A DNA stretch of 64,000 nucleotides from assembly GCA_937895955.1 (NCBI GenBank), contig CALAZI010000200.1:1-64000 (forward strand). Reading direction: 5' to 3'. Below, one piece after another: positions 10,048 through 18,838 of the stretch (within the stretch, counting starts at the first letter, position 1; the number at the start of each line of letters is the position of its first letter). The DNA is from an uncultured Alphaproteobacteria bacterium (GTDB lineage: Bacteria > Pseudomonadota > Alphaproteobacteria > Caulobacterales > Parvularculaceae). The notes under the pieces are model-generated. The model made no database searches, had not been told where the DNA came from, and saw only the letters and a list, made by a program, of their open reading frames with translations. A program made the translations under genes and the position numbers.

Positions 10048-10419
10048 ATGATCGGATATGTGACGCTCGGCACCAACGATATGGCGCGCGCCGCCAAGTT
10101 TTACGACGCGCTTCTGGGCGAGATCGGCGCCAAGCGCATCATGGAAGGCGATACGTTCATCGCCTGGGGCGTCGCCATGGACAGGCCGGGCCTCGGCGTC
10201 ATCAAGCCGTTTGACGGCAAGGCGGCCAGTGTCGGCAATGGGACGATGGTCGCGCTCGTCGTCGATTCAAAGGAAAAGGTCGACAAGCTTTATAAAAAGG
10301 CGATGGCGCTCGGCGCCAAGGACGAAGGCCCCGCGGGTCCCCGCGGCGACAATTTCTATGCCGGCTATTTCCGCGATCCGGACGGCAACAAGCTCAATTT
10401 CTTCTGCATGGGCGGCTAG
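10048..10419 (+). CDS. VOC (glyoxalase/bleomycin-resistance) superfamily protein
   Basis: A 123-residue single-module VOC protein: the beta-alpha-beta-beta-beta units start MIGYVTLGTNDMARAAKFYDALL and end with GYFRDPDGNKLNFFCMG, the usual C-terminal signature of this family. Such small proteins bind a metal or a ligand at the dimer interface; the substrate is not deducible. The start is set by GGGAGA 9 nt before ATG 10048; the in-frame upstream codons look non-coding. It is followed by a strong terminator, so it forms the end of the recA transcript or its own short unit. Confidence 0.85.
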   Translation: MIGYVTLGTNDMARAAKFYDALLGEIGAKRIMEGDTFIAWGVAMDRPGLGVIKPFDGKAASVGNGTMVALVVDSKEKVDKLYKKAMALGAKDEGPAGPRGDNFYAGYFRDPDGNKLNFFCMGG

Positions 10420-10468
10420 CCCGCCGGGCGTTCGCTTTACGCGCGCCGGCTGACATCTTAAGTAAACC

Positions 10469-10511
10469 GGCCGCGCCGGGGAGCGAGGAGGCTTCCCGGC
10501 GCGGCTCTTTT
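10469..10511 (+). terminator. Intrinsic terminator after the VOC gene
   Basis: Arms GCCGCGCCGGG (10470-10480) and CCCGGCGCGGC (10495-10505) form an 11-bp stem with a 14-nt loop, followed by TCTTTT. It separates the recA/VOC unit from alaS. Confidence 0.8.
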
Positions 10512-10558
10512 GCGCGCCTGCGTTTTGGCGCGTCCGCCATCTAGGACTGACGAACGCC

Positions 10559-13210
10559 ATGACGTCCCTGAACGACATCAGAACCGGATTTCTCGACTTC
10601 TTCCGCGCGCGCGGCCACACGGTGACGCCGTCCGCGCCGCTCGTGCCGCAGAACGATCCGACGCTCCTTTTCACTAACGCCGGCATGGTGCCGTTCAAGA
10701 ACGTCTTCACGGGCGCCGAAAAGCGGCCCTATCTGCGCGCGGCCTCGTCGCAGAAATGCGTGCGCGCGGGCGGCAAGCACAACGATCTCGACAATGTCGG
10801 CTACACCGCGCGGCATCACACGTTTTTCGAGATGCTCGGCAATTTCTCCTTCGGCGATTATTTCAAGGACGAGGCGATCGACGCCGCCTGGACCCTGGTG
10901 ACGAAGGATTTCGGACTCGCCAGGGAAAAACTCACCGTCACGGTCTATCACACCGACGACGAAGCCGCCGCGCTCTGGAAAAAGATCGCCGGCCTTCCCG
11001 ACGATCGCATCATCCGCATTCCGACAAACGACAATTTCTGGGCGATGGGCGACACCGGCCCCTGCGGGCCGTGCTCTGAGATTTTCTTCGATCACGGACG
11101 TCATATTCCGGGCGGTCCGCCGGGATCGCCGGATCAGGACGGCGATCGGTTCATCGAGATCTGGAATCTCGTCTTCATGCAGTTCGATCGCTCGGCGGAC
11201 GGCGAAATGGTTCCCTTGCCCAAGCCCTCGATCGACACCGGCATGGGGCTTGAGCGCATTGCGGCCGTGCTGCAGGGCGTTCACGACAATTACGACACCG
11301 ATCTCTTCAAGAAGCTGATCGCCGCGTCGGTCGACCTTACGGGGCGTCCGGCGAAAGGCGATGACGCCCCGGCGCATCGCGTGATCGCCGATCATTTGCG
11401 CGCGTCCTGTTTCCTGATCGCAGACGGCGTCACGCCCTCGAATGAAGGGCGCGGTTATGTTCTTCGGCGCATCATGCGGCGCGCGATGCGCTACGCGCAT
11501 GCGCTCGGCGCGCGCGAACCCTTGATGACGCGATTGGCGCCGGTTCTCGAATCGGAAATGGGCGCCGCCTATCCGGAGCTTCATCGCGCTTCGGCGCTCA
11601 TCCGCGAAACGCTGCGCGCGGAGGAAGACAAGTTTCGCTCACTCCTCGATCGCGGCGTCAAACTGCTCGACGAAGAGGTTGAAAAGCTCGGCGCCGCGAA
11701 AACATTGCCGGGCGATGCGGCGTTCAAGCTTTACGACACTTACGGCTTTCCGCTCGATCTGACGCAGGATGCGCTGCGCCGAAAGGGGCTCGGCGTCGAT
11801 GTTGAGGGTTTCGACGCGGCGATGAAGGCGCAAAAGGCCGCCGCGCGCGCCGCCTGGGCGGGATCGGGCGATGCGGCGAGCGACGCGCTCTGGTTCGATT
11901 TGAAAGACCGCCTCGGCGCGACCGATTTCCTCGGCTACGTCCATGAGGCGGCGGAGGGCGTCGTTGAAGCGATCGTCAGAGACGGCGCCGAAGTCGCCGG
12001 GGCGAAAGCCGGCGATGTCGTCGAGATCATCGTCAACCAGACGCCGTTCTACGCCGAATCCGGCGGACAGGTCGGCGACGCCGGACGCATCACGTCCGAC
12101 GGCGGCGTGACGATCGAGATATCGGATGTCAAAAAGCGCGGCGGCGCGCTCAGCGGCCATATCGGCCGCGTCATAAAAGGCGCGATCGCCAGGGGCGACG
12201 CCGTCCGCCTGTCGATCGACGCCGCGCGCCGCAACCGGACGCGCGCCAATCACTCGGCGACGCATTTGCTGCACAAGGCGCTGCGCGATGTTCTTGGGGA
12301 TCATGTCGCGCAAAAGGGCTCGCTCGTCGCGCCGGACCGCCTGCGCTTCGACTTTTCGCATATGAAGGCGGTGAGCGCCGCCGAAATCGCCGAGATTGAA
12401 AAGCGGGTGAATGCGGTCATTCGCCAGAACGGCGACGTCACGACGCGCCTTATGCCTTATGACGACGCCGTCGCGTCCGGCGCAATCGCGCTCTTCGGCG
12501 AAAAATACGACGAGGACGTGCGCGTCCTTTCAATGGGCGTTGAGGACGAAAAATCCTATTCGGTCGAATTGTGCGGCGGGACGCATGTGCGCCGCCTCGG
12601 CGATATCGCGCTCTTCAAGGTCGTTTCAGAAAGCGCTGTCGCCGCCGGCGTGCGCCGCATTGAGGCGCTGACCGGCGAGGCGGCGCGGCTTTATCTCGAA
12701 GAACAGGCCGCGATCGCGCGCGCGGCCGCCGATGCGGTGAAGGCTCCGGTCGCAGAGCTCGCCCAGCGCGTTGAAGCCTTGGCGATCGAGCGGAAAAAAC
12801 TCGAGCGCGATCTTTCAGAAGTGAAAAAGAAACTGGCGCTCGGCGGCGGGGGCGGCGCCGCGGCTGCGGATGAAGTCGCCGATATCAAGGGCGTCAAATT
12901 CCTCGGCAAGGTGATTGAAGGCGTGCCGGCGCGCGATCTTCGCGGCCTTGTCGATCAGGCGAAACAAAAACTCGGCTCTGGCGTCGCCGCCTTTGTCAGC
13001 GTGACCGACGGCAAGGCCTCGCTCACCGTCGGCGTCACCGACGATCTCAAAGACAGGCTTTCCGCCGTCGATCTTGTTCGCGCCGGCGCGAAAGCGATCG
13101 GCGGACAGGGCGGCGGCGGCCGTCCCGACATGGCGCAAGCGGGCGGCCCTGACGCCGCGAAAGCGGGCGAGGCGGTCGCGGCGATTGAAGCGGCGATCGC
13201 GGCGGCGTGA
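10559..13210 (+). CDS. alaS: Alanyl-tRNA synthetase
   Basis: An 883-residue full-length AlaRS. The class II catalytic core is at the N-terminus ([34 protein letters not shown], and [13 protein letters not shown] near residue 160). The editing domain has the zinc-binding set H565-x3-H569 (HSATH) and C672-x3-H676 (CGGTH). A C-Ala domain follows, with a Gly-rich hinge and the [13 protein letters not shown] end. It charges tRNA-Ala and clears mis-charged Ser/Gly. The start follows a terminator by about 50 nt. Its stop overlaps the GTG start of the DUF454 gene (GTGA), pointing to a two-gene operon. Confidence 0.98.
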   Translation: MTSLNDIRTGFLDFFRARGHTVTPSAPLVPQNDPTLLFTNAGMVPFKNVFTGAEKRPYLRAASSQKCVRAGGKHNDLDNVGYTARHHTFFEMLGNFSFGDYFKDEAIDAAWTLVTKDFGLAREKLTVTVYHTDDEAAALWKKIAGLPDDRIIRIPTNDNFWAMGDTGPCGPCSEIFFDHGRHIPGGPPGSPDQDGDRFIEIWNLVFMQFDRSADGEMVPLPKPSIDTGMGLERIAAVLQGVHDNYDTDLFKKLIAASVDLTGRPAKGDDAPAHRVIADHLRASCFLIADGVTPSNEGRGYVLRRIMRRAMRYAHALGAREPLMTRLAPVLESEMGAAYPELHRASALIRETLRAEEDKFRSLLDRGVKLLDEEVEKLGAAKTLPGDAAFKLYDTYGFPLDLTQDALRRKGLGVDVEGFDAAMKAQKAAARAAWAGSGDAASDALWFDLKDRLGATDFLGYVHEAAEGVVEAIVRDGAEVAGAKAGDVVEIIVNQTPFYAESGGQVGDAGRITSDGGVTIEISDVKKRGGALSGHIGRVIKGAIARGDAVRLSIDAARRNRTRANHSATHLLHKALRDVLGDHVAQKGSLVAPDRLRFDFSHMKAVSAAEIAEIEKRVNAVIRQNGDVTTRLMPYDDAVASGAIALFGEKYDEDVRVLSMGVEDEKSYSVELCGGTHVRRLGDIALFKVVSESAVAAGVRRIEALTGEAARLYLEEQAAIARAAADAVKAPVAELAQRVEALAIERKKLERDLSEVKKKLALGGGGGAAAADEVADIKGVKFLGKVIEGVPARDLRGLVDQAKQKLGSGVAAFVSVTDGKASLTVGVTDDLKDRLSAVDLVRAGAKAIGGQGGGGRPDMAQAGGPDAAKAGEAVAAIEAAIAAA

Positions 13211-13581
13211 CGACGGCCGGAAAAACGCAGCGCGTCGTCTTTCGATCACTCGGCCTTTTGTTGACCGCTGTCGGCGCCGCCGGCGTTTTTCTGCCGCTTC
13301 TGCCGGGCGTTCCGTTTCTTATTCTCGCCGCCGCCTGTTTCGCGCGATCATCGCCGGGGCTTGAAGCCTGGCTGCTCAATCACCCGCTGCTCGGCCCCGG
13401 CGTTCGCAAATGGCGCGAGCGCGGCGCGATTTCGCTGAAGTCGAAAGTCATTGCACTCTCGATGATGGCGCTGTCCGGCGTAATCGTTGCGCAGACCGCG
13501 GCGCCCGGCTGGGCGAAAATTCTGACCTTCGGCTTGATGGCGATCGGCGCGCTGTTTGTCGCGACCCGTCCGAATGACTGA
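13207..13581 (+). CDS. DUF454 (YbaN family) inner-membrane protein
   Basis: A 124-residue membrane protein with the YbaN/DUF454 layout: N-terminal hydrophobic hairpin with [23 protein letters not shown] (residues about 27-49), a cytoplasmic basic loop ([18 protein letters not shown]) and two further membrane segments. Function unknown. Its GTG start overlaps the alaS stop (GTGA), so it depends on coupling to alaS. It ends 6 nt before the stop of the convergent beta-lactamase gene, with no room for a terminator. Confidence 0.88.
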   Translation: MTTAGKTQRVVFRSLGLLLTAVGAAGVFLPLLPGVPFLILAAACFARSSPGLEAWLLNHPLLGPGVRKWRERGAISLKSKVIALSMMALSGVIVAQTAAPGWAKILTFGLMAIGALFVATRPND

Positions 13582-13587
13582 CGCGCG

Positions 13588-14478
13588 CTAAGCGAATGCG
13601 GACGCGATGCGTCGCGCAATGTCGGCATGCGCGGCGTTCGCGTCCGCCGCGCTTGCGTCCGGCGCGTTGACGTAACAGGCGATGAAGATCGGCTTGCGGC
13701 CGGTCGGAACCGCGAAGGCGACATCATTATAGGCGCCGTTGACGCTGGTGCCGGTCTTGTCGCCGGCGATCCATTCCGGCGGCAGGCCTGCGCGCAGGCG
13801 ATTTGCGCCGGTCGTCGCCGCGATCATCCAGGCGGCGAGGCGCTCTTTTGAATCGTCCGCGAGCGCGTCGCCGATGAGGAATGCCTGCAAGAGCGAGATC
13901 ATCGCATTCGGCGTCGTCGTGTCACGCGGATCGCCCGGCGCGTTTTCATTGAGATCCGTTTCCCAACGATCAAGGCGCGTCGTTTGATCGCCGAGCCCGC
14001 GCAAGCGCGCGGTGAAGCCTTCCGGCCCGCCGATAAGCCGGAGCAGCAAATTCGCGGCGACATTATCGCTGAGCCCCGTCGCAGCCTTGCATAAATCTTC
14101 AACGGCCATCGAGGCCGCGCCGTCTTCACTAAGGCGGCTTTCAATGACCGGCGCATAGGGAACCAGATCGGCGCGGCTGATCGGGATCGACTCGCCAAGA
14201 TGAAGACGGCCGTTTTCCGCCTCGCGCAGGATGAGCGCGGCAAGCGCCCATTTGAATGTCGAGCACATGGCGAAACGCTCGTCCGCGCGATAAGCGATGC
14301 GCCGCCCGTTCGAAAGGTCGATCGCCGCGACGCCGATTCGACCGCCGAGGCGGGATTCGATTTCAGCGACGCCTGCGTCGGTTTGCTGAGCAGTGACGCA
14401 GCCGACAAGCGTTGCGCCGACGGCGCCGATGACAAAAGCGCGGCGCGACGGCGAATATCCCGAGCGAGTGGTTTTCAT
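13588..14478 (-). CDS. Class A beta-lactamase
   Basis: A 296-residue serine beta-lactamase with every active-site motif: S73-T-F-K76 (Ambler 70-73), S137-D-N139 (SDN loop, 130-132), E173-x-x-L-N177 in the omega loop (E166/N170) and K241-T-G-T (234-237). It should hydrolyse penicillins and possibly cephalosporins in the periplasm. The N-terminus has a twin-arginine motif (SRRAFVIG) followed by a hydrophobic core and a lipobox-like LVGC at 24-27, so it may be a Tat-exported lipoprotein. Cys72 just before the Ser is also seen in CTX-M-type enzymes, but there is no Cys at position 238. No ampR or blaI gene is adjacent. Composition matches its neighbours, so it looks like a resident chromosomal gene. 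Confidence 0.95.
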   Translation of the reverse strand: MKTTRSGYSPSRRAFVIGAVGATLVGCVTAQQTDAGVAEIESRLGGRIGVAAIDLSNGRRIAYRADERFAMCSTFKWALAALILREAENGRLHLGESIPISRADLVPYAPVIESRLSEDGAASMAVEDLCKAATGLSDNVAANLLLRLIGGPEGFTARLRGLGDQTTRLDRWETDLNENAPGDPRDTTTPNAMISLLQAFLIGDALADDSKERLAAWMIAATTGANRLRAGLPPEWIAGDKTGTSVNGAYNDVAFAVPTGRKPIFIACYVNAPDASAADANAAHADIARRIASAFA

Positions 14479-14528
14479 GCGCTTACTTTCTCATGCGCGC
14501 CGCTGCGGCGGAAGGCGAAAACAGCGTC

Positions 14529-14556
14529 TTGTCTTTTTGTGCGACATTTGTAGTAT
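14529..14556 (+). promoter_or_regulatory. Putative sigma-70 promoter of the alpha/beta hydrolase gene
   Basis: TTGTCT (14529-14534) and TAGTAT (14551-14556) are separated by 16 nt. They lie in the 110-nt space between the divergent beta-lactamase and hydrolase genes. An AAGGA ribosome site (14576-14580) lies 8 nt before ATG 14589. Confidence 0.5.
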
Positions 14557-14588
14557 ATCGCAGGATCGATGCAACAAGGAACGGACGA

Positions 14589-15449
14589 ATGCGAATGAAA
14601 GCCGCCTGCGGCTTTTTTTTGACAGCGGTTTCTCATGGCGGCGCCTCGGAGGAACAAGCCTATTCGATGCCGGACACGAAAGTTATCGAATTGCCGACGG
14701 CGTCAAACGGCGTGGACTATGAGCTCTATGTCTACGAGCCGCCGACATGCCGGGAGGCGAACGCCTCGTGCCCGGTCGTCTATTTGCTCGACGCCGAATA
14801 TTCATTTCCGCTCGCCGCGGCGATGATCGATCATTTGTCGGGGCGGGGACGCATCAAGCCGGTCGTCGCCATCTCAATCGCCTATCAAGACAAAACGCAA
14901 TATCGGCTGAACCGGACGCGCGACTATACGCCCGCTGATTTCCCAACCGGGGGATACGGGCCGGAATACCAGAAGCATTCGGGCGGCGGGCCGAATTTTC
15001 TTGAAATTCTCGAAAGACAAATCTTGCCGGCGGCGGAAGCAGCGATTTCAGCGCGTGTCGCGTCGCGCGCGCTGGTCGGCCATTCCTATGGCGGCCTCTT
15101 CGCCGCTTACGCCTGGAACGCGCGTCCGCACCTTTTCGACGACTACATTATTGTCTCGCCGTCGTTGTGGTATGCGGAGGGAAAATACCTCGCCGAAACG
15201 GAGCGAACTTGCGCGGAAAACAAAAGCGGAAAAGGCGCGCGATTCATTCTTGAGGTCGGCGCATATGAAGAGCAGCCGCAAAACGGTCGCGCCATGGTCA
15301 GCGATCTATCGCGCTTCAATGATCTGCTGAAATCATGCGGCGCGCGGAAAACAGAAACCTATTTCCGCGTCTTTGAGGACGAAACGCACGCCAGCATCTT
15401 TCCCGCCGCGCTTTCAACGGGTTTGAGAAAGCTGTTCGGCGCCGAATAG
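14589..15449 (+). CDS. Secreted alpha/beta-hydrolase esterase (Fes/IroE/esterase D type)
   Basis: A 286-residue hydrolase of the putative-esterase family (PF00756), which includes siderophore esterases and S-formylglutathione hydrolase. The nucleophile elbow is GHSYGG, with Asp in the C-terminal third and His in FEDETHAS near the end. An N-terminal VYLLDAEYSF block is typical of the BesA/IroE-like group. The N-terminus (MRMKAACGFFLTAVSHGGA) resembles a short signal peptide, so it is probably periplasmic. I chose ATG 14589 because of AAGGA at 8 nt. The substrate is unknown. It is divergent from the beta-lactamase. Confidence 0.85.
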   Translation: MRMKAACGFFLTAVSHGGASEEQAYSMPDTKVIELPTASNGVDYELYVYEPPTCREANASCPVVYLLDAEYSFPLAAAMIDHLSGRGRIKPVVAISIAYQDKTQYRLNRTRDYTPADFPTGGYGPEYQKHSGGGPNFLEILERQILPAAEAAISARVASRALVGHSYGGLFAAYAWNARPHLFDDYIIVSPSLWYAEGKYLAETERTCAENKSGKGARFILEVGAYEEQPQNGRAMVSDLSRFNDLLKSCGARKTETYFRVFEDETHASIFPAALSTGLRKLFGAE

Positions 15450-15454
15450 ATGCG

Positions 15455-15482
15455 AAAAAGGGCGCCGAAGGGCGCCCTTTAC
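15455..15482 (-). terminator. Bidirectional terminator between hydrolase and GIN genes
   Basis: AAAGGGCGCC (15457-15466) pairs with GGCGCCCTTT (15471-15480). Read on the minus strand it has a CUUCGG-type loop and a TTTTT tail, so it ends the GIN-domain transcript well. On the plus strand the tail is only TTTA. Confidence 0.75.
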
Positions 15483-15502
15483 ACGGTAAAGCGGCCAATT
15501 TT

Positions 15503-16129
15503 CTATTCGATCGAAACGCTGCCGCCGGACGAGGTGTCCTTGCTGATTTTTTTCGGCTGGCCGTAGACGTCGATGCTGCCGCCCGAGGAGGCGTCGCCGG
15601 TGACGCTTTCGGACGCGAAGATGTCCGCGCTGCCGCCGGATGAGGCGTCGGCGACGGCGGTGCGGCATTCAAGGCCGCGCGCATCAATGCTGCCGCCGGA
15701 TGAAACATCGACAGTGAGCGCGTTGCAGCGGCCCGTGACTTCAAGGTCGCCGCCTGAGGATGCGTCGATTTCGAAATCGCTCGCGTCAACGCCGGACGCC
15801 TCAAGCGAGGCGCCGGACGAAACGTCAAGGCCTGAAAGCGCTGGAAGCGTCACATTGACGACGACGCGATTGCCGCGGCCCCAGCTCATCGTTCTGTGTC
15901 GGCGGCCGATTTCAAGTTGGTCTCCCTTCACTTCGACCCGGAGGCGGTCAAGGCCTTCGCCCGAACTCTCGGCGACGACGGAATAATCCCCGCCGACCGT
16001 CACGTTCACCGTCGTTCCCGCAGAAGCGGAAACGCGTGTGAAGCCCGCAAGGTCGAAGGATTTGGTTTCGGCGAAAGCCGGCGTCGCGAGGACGGCGGAC
16101 ATGGCTGTTGCGATCAGAAGTCTTTTCAT
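15503..16129 (-). CDS. Secreted GIN-domain (DUF2807) beta-helix protein
   Basis: A 208-residue protein with a clear signal peptide (MKRLLIATAMSAVLATPAFA, cleavage before ETK). The mature part matches DUF2807, the head GIN domain: FTRVSASAGTTVNVTVGG followed by a run of about six beta-helix rungs each carrying D-[AV/T]-SSGGS (DVSSGASL, DASSGGDL, DVSSGGSI, DASSGGSA, DASSGGSI, DTSSGGSV). The family was described as putative adhesin; the actual role is unsettled. I chose ATG 16129 by the signal peptide. It is a single gene ending in a good terminator. Confidence 0.85.
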   Translation of the reverse strand: MKRLLIATAMSAVLATPAFAETKSFDLAGFTRVSASAGTTVNVTVGGDYSVVAESSGEGLDRLRVEVKGDQLEIGRRHRTMSWGRGNRVVVNVTLPALSGLDVSSGASLEASGVDASDFEIDASSGGDLEVTGRCNALTVDVSSGGSIDARGLECRTAVADASSGGSADIFASESVTGDASSGGSIDVYGQPKKISKDTSSGGSVSIE

Positions 16130-16288
16130 GGATGCGCCCTTTCCATCTGATTTCCTGTAGGCCGACACTGTCCGACTGCGGATCGGCGGGCAATCGCGCA
16201 TGCGGCGGACCGTGCGTCCGACGCGACAGGAGAATTGAGCGGGCGCGCGCCGGCGCGCCTTGTCGCGACGAGCCGCGCCAAAAGCGCG

Positions 16289-16606
16289 TTAAACTGATCC
16301 TTTTCGTTCAATCACGAGTATCCGGGCCTCGCCGATCGGCTCAGCGACATGTTCATCGCCGATATCGGCGATGAAAATGTCTCCGGCCGAAAGATGCGCA
16401 ACGCGCACTTCGCCGTCAATTCGGTATTTCATGTCGACATCGCCGGAGATGACAGTGAACACTTCTGCGCCGTCATTGACGTGCCAACGATAGGGTTTGT
16501 CGGTCCAGTGGATGCGAACGCTTGCGCCGTCTATCTCCGCGATGTCGAGCGCTCCCCACGCTCGGTCAGCCTTGAATGACGCGACGTCTTTAAGAACCCG
16601 CGGCAC
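16289..16606 (-). CDS. Small cupin-domain protein
   Basis: A 105-residue single-cupin protein. Motif 1-like residues are in RWHVNDGAEVFTVISG and motif 2 in LSAGDIFIADIGDEHVAEP, with His residues that could bind a metal. Its GTG start (16606) overlaps the last base of the icd stop codon, so it is translated from the icd transcript. The family is too broad to name a substrate; a link to isocitrate dehydrogenase is only positional. Confidence 0.82.
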   Translation of the reverse strand: MPRVLKDVASFKADRAWGALDIAEIDGASVRIHWTDKPYRWHVNDGAEVFTVISGDVDMKYRIDGEVRVAHLSAGDIFIADIGDEHVAEPIGEARILVIERKGSV

Positions 16607-17817
16607 TACGCCATCGCTTTTTTGAAATTATCGTCGATCTTGTCGAGGAAGCCGGTCGTCGTCAGCCATTTCTGCTCGGCGCCGATCAGGAGCGCGAGGT
16701 CCTTGGTCATATGGCCGGCCTCGACCGTCTTGATGATCGTCTTTTCAAGCGTTTCCGAGAAACGGATGAGGTCGGCGTTTCCGTCGAGCTTGCCGCGGTG
16801 GGCGAGGCCGCGCGTCCAAGCGTAGATCGAGGCGATCGGATTGGTTGAGGTTTCTTCCCCGCGCTGGTGCTGGCGATAATGGCGCGTCACCGTGCCGTGC
16901 GCGGCTTCGGCTTCGACCGTCTTGCCGTCCGGCGTCATCAGCACGGACGTCATCAGCCCGAGCGAGCCGAAGCCCTGCGCGACCGTGTCGGACTGAACGT
17001 CGCCGTCGTAGTTCTTGCACGCCCAGACATAGCCGCCCGACCATTTAAGGCATGAAGCGACCATGTCGTCGATCAGGCGATGTTCATAGGTTCCCTTGAA
17101 CGCGGCGAATTTGTCCTTGAATTCCGTCTCCCAGATGTCCTGGAAAATGTCCTTGAAGCGGCCGTCGTATTTTTTGAGGATCGTGTTCTTGGTCGACAGA
17201 TAGACGGGATATTTGCGGTTGAGGCCGTAATTGAAACAGGCGCGGGCGAAGTCGCGGATCGACTCGTCGAGATTGTACATGCCCATGTAGATGCCGGCCG
17301 ACGGCGCGTTGAAGACGTCTTTCTCGATGACGTCGCCGTTCTCGCCTTCCCATTTGAGCGAAAGCTTGCCCTTGCCGGGGAAAAGCATGTCGGTTGCGCG
17401 ATACTGGTCGCCGAAAGCGTGACGGCCGATGATGATCGGCTGCGTCCAGCCGGGAACGAGCCGCGGCACGTTCTGGATGATGATCGGTTCGCGGAAGACG
17501 ACGCCGCCGAGAATGTTGCGGATCGTGCCGTTCGGCGACTTCCACATGTCCTTCAGGTTGAATTCCTTCACGCGCGCTTCGTCAGGCGTGATCGTCGCGC
17601 ATTTGACGGCGACGCCGTAGCGCTTCGTCGCCTCGGCCGCCTCAATCGTCACCTGGTCGTCGGTCTTGTCGCGCTCCTCGATGCCGAGGTCGAAATATTT
17701 GAGGTCGATATCGAGATAGGGATGGATGAACTTGTCCTTGATCATCTGCCAGATGATCCGCGTCATCTCATCGCCGTCCATCTCGACGACCGGGTTATCG
17801 ACCTTGATTTTCTTCAT
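16606..17817 (-). CDS. icd: NADP-dependent isocitrate dehydrogenase (eukaryotic-like, homodimeric)
   Basis: A 403-residue enzyme of the TCA cycle that oxidatively decarboxylates isocitrate to 2-oxoglutarate, producing NADPH. It belongs to the class II type shared by eukaryotes and alphaproteobacteria rather than the E. coli Icd type: [11 protein letters not shown] near residue 14, [13 protein letters not shown] with the phosphate-binding Ser, [13 protein letters not shown], and the C-terminal [27 protein letters not shown] coenzyme region. The length is standard. It is divergent from the trmJ-like gene 172 nt away, and followed by an overlapping cupin gene. Confidence 0.97.
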   Translation of the reverse strand: MKKIKVDNPVVEMDGDEMTRIIWQMIKDKFIHPYLDIDLKYFDLGIEERDKTDDQVTIEAAEATKRYGVAVKCATITPDEARVKEFNLKDMWKSPNGTIRNILGGVVFREPIIIQNVPRLVPGWTQPIIIGRHAFGDQYRATDMLFPGKGKLSLKWEGENGDVIEKDVFNAPSAGIYMGMYNLDESIRDFARACFNYGLNRKYPVYLSTKNTILKKYDGRFKDIFQDIWETEFKDKFAAFKGTYEHRLIDDMVASCLKWSGGYVWACKNYDGDVQSDTVAQGFGSLGLMTSVLMTPDGKTVEAEAAHGTVTRHYRQHQRGEETSTNPIASIYAWTRGLAHRGKLDGNADLIRFSETLEKTIIKTVEAGHMTKDLALLIGAEQKWLTTTGFLDKIDDNFKKAMA

Positions 17818-17989
17818 GAATTCGTTCCTCGGACGGTTTTCGGGACGGCGCCGCCGCGCCGCGCGCGGCGTGGCCTATAGCATTCCGGGCCTTTGGCGCA
17901 AAGATTGGCGGCGTCAGCGGATCAAGGGCTTGCGCCCGAGCGCGACAGCGAGGCATTGAGCGGTAAAGCCGTCAAAAACGCCGCGGATC

Positions 17990-18787
17990 ATGCCGAAAGC
18001 CGACAAATCAGCGAAGTTGAGGAAAGGACGCGCCGAAAGCGGCTTTGCGCCTGCTCCTGCGGTCGTGATGATCGAACCGCAAATGGGCGAGAATATCGGC
18101 GCCGTCGCGCGCGCGATGATGAATTTCGGCCTGTCCGAGCTTGTCATCGTCAATCCGCGCGACGGCTGGCCGAACGAGCGCGCGGAAGCGATGGCGTCGG
18201 GCGCGGCTGTCATCCTCGAACAGGCGCGCGTTGAACGCGACAGTCCAGCCGGTCTCGCCGATTTCAGCTTTGCGCTGGCGATGACGGCGCGCCCGCGCGA
18301 ATCGCTCCTGCCGGTCCTGACGCCGCATGAAGCGGCGCGCGCCTTCAAGACCCGCATCGAGCGCGGCGAGAGATGCTCGATCATCCTGGGGCCGGAGCGC
18401 GCCGGCCTTTCCAATGACGACGTCAACCGGTCGGACGGCGTCATCTCGATTCCGGTCAATCCGGCTTTCGCGTCGCTGAATGTCGCTCAGGCGCTCGTCG
18501 TGATGGCGTATGAATGGGCGGTTGCGGCGGGCCTTGAAGCGCCGCCCGCCGATCTCGACCTCGCACCGCAGGCGTCGAAGGCGCAATTTGAGGGCTTCAT
18601 CAGCCAACTGTTCGTCGCCCTGGACGAGGCTCGCTATTTCCATCCGCCGGAAAAGCGCGCCGCCTTGGAACGCAAGATCAAGACGGCCTTTGCGCGGGCG
18701 GGCCTCACCGAGGGCGAGGTGAGGACGATGCGCGGCGTCATCAAGGCGCTCGTGCGAAGCGGCGAGCGGGCTGACGACGGCGCCTGA
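17990..18787 (+). CDS. SpoU-family tRNA/rRNA 2'-O-methyltransferase (TrmJ-like)
   Basis: A 265-residue SPOUT methyltransferase with the three knot motifs: E34-N35 and R41 in GENIGAVARAMMNFG, G134-P-E in ILGPERAGLSNDD, and SLNVAQALVVMAYEW at 162-176. The protein most resembles TrmJ, which methylates the 2'-OH of nucleotide 32 in tRNA; a related rRNA specificity is not excluded. A C-terminal helical extension (residues 195-265) is typical of TrmJ. It begins with a basic tail (PKADKSAKLRKGRAE). Start ATG 17990 has no strong ribosome site; it is divergent from icd. Confidence 0.9.
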   Translation: MPKADKSAKLRKGRAESGFAPAPAVVMIEPQMGENIGAVARAMMNFGLSELVIVNPRDGWPNERAEAMASGAAVILEQARVERDSPAGLADFSFALAMTARPRESLLPVLTPHEAARAFKTRIERGERCSIILGPERAGLSNDDVNRSDGVISIPVNPAFASLNVAQALVVMAYEWAVAAGLEAPPADLDLAPQASKAQFEGFISQLFVALDEARYFHPPEKRAALERKIKTAFARAGLTEGEVRTMRGVIKALVRSGERADDGA

Positions 18788-18838
18788 CCCGGGCCGCAAA
18801 GCGCGTTAGGCTTGCCGCTAACGACTGGGAGCAAGGCA

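Noticed and set aside
13588..14478. Beta-lactamase as part of a transposon or integron
   Set aside because: No transposase, integrase, inverted repeats or attC are present and base composition is like that of the neighbours.
14541..14560. Possible BlaI/MecI-type operator between the beta-lactamase and hydrolase
   Set aside because: The symmetry is imperfect (CGACA against TATCG) and no blaI or blaR gene is nearby; the region is explained by a promoter.
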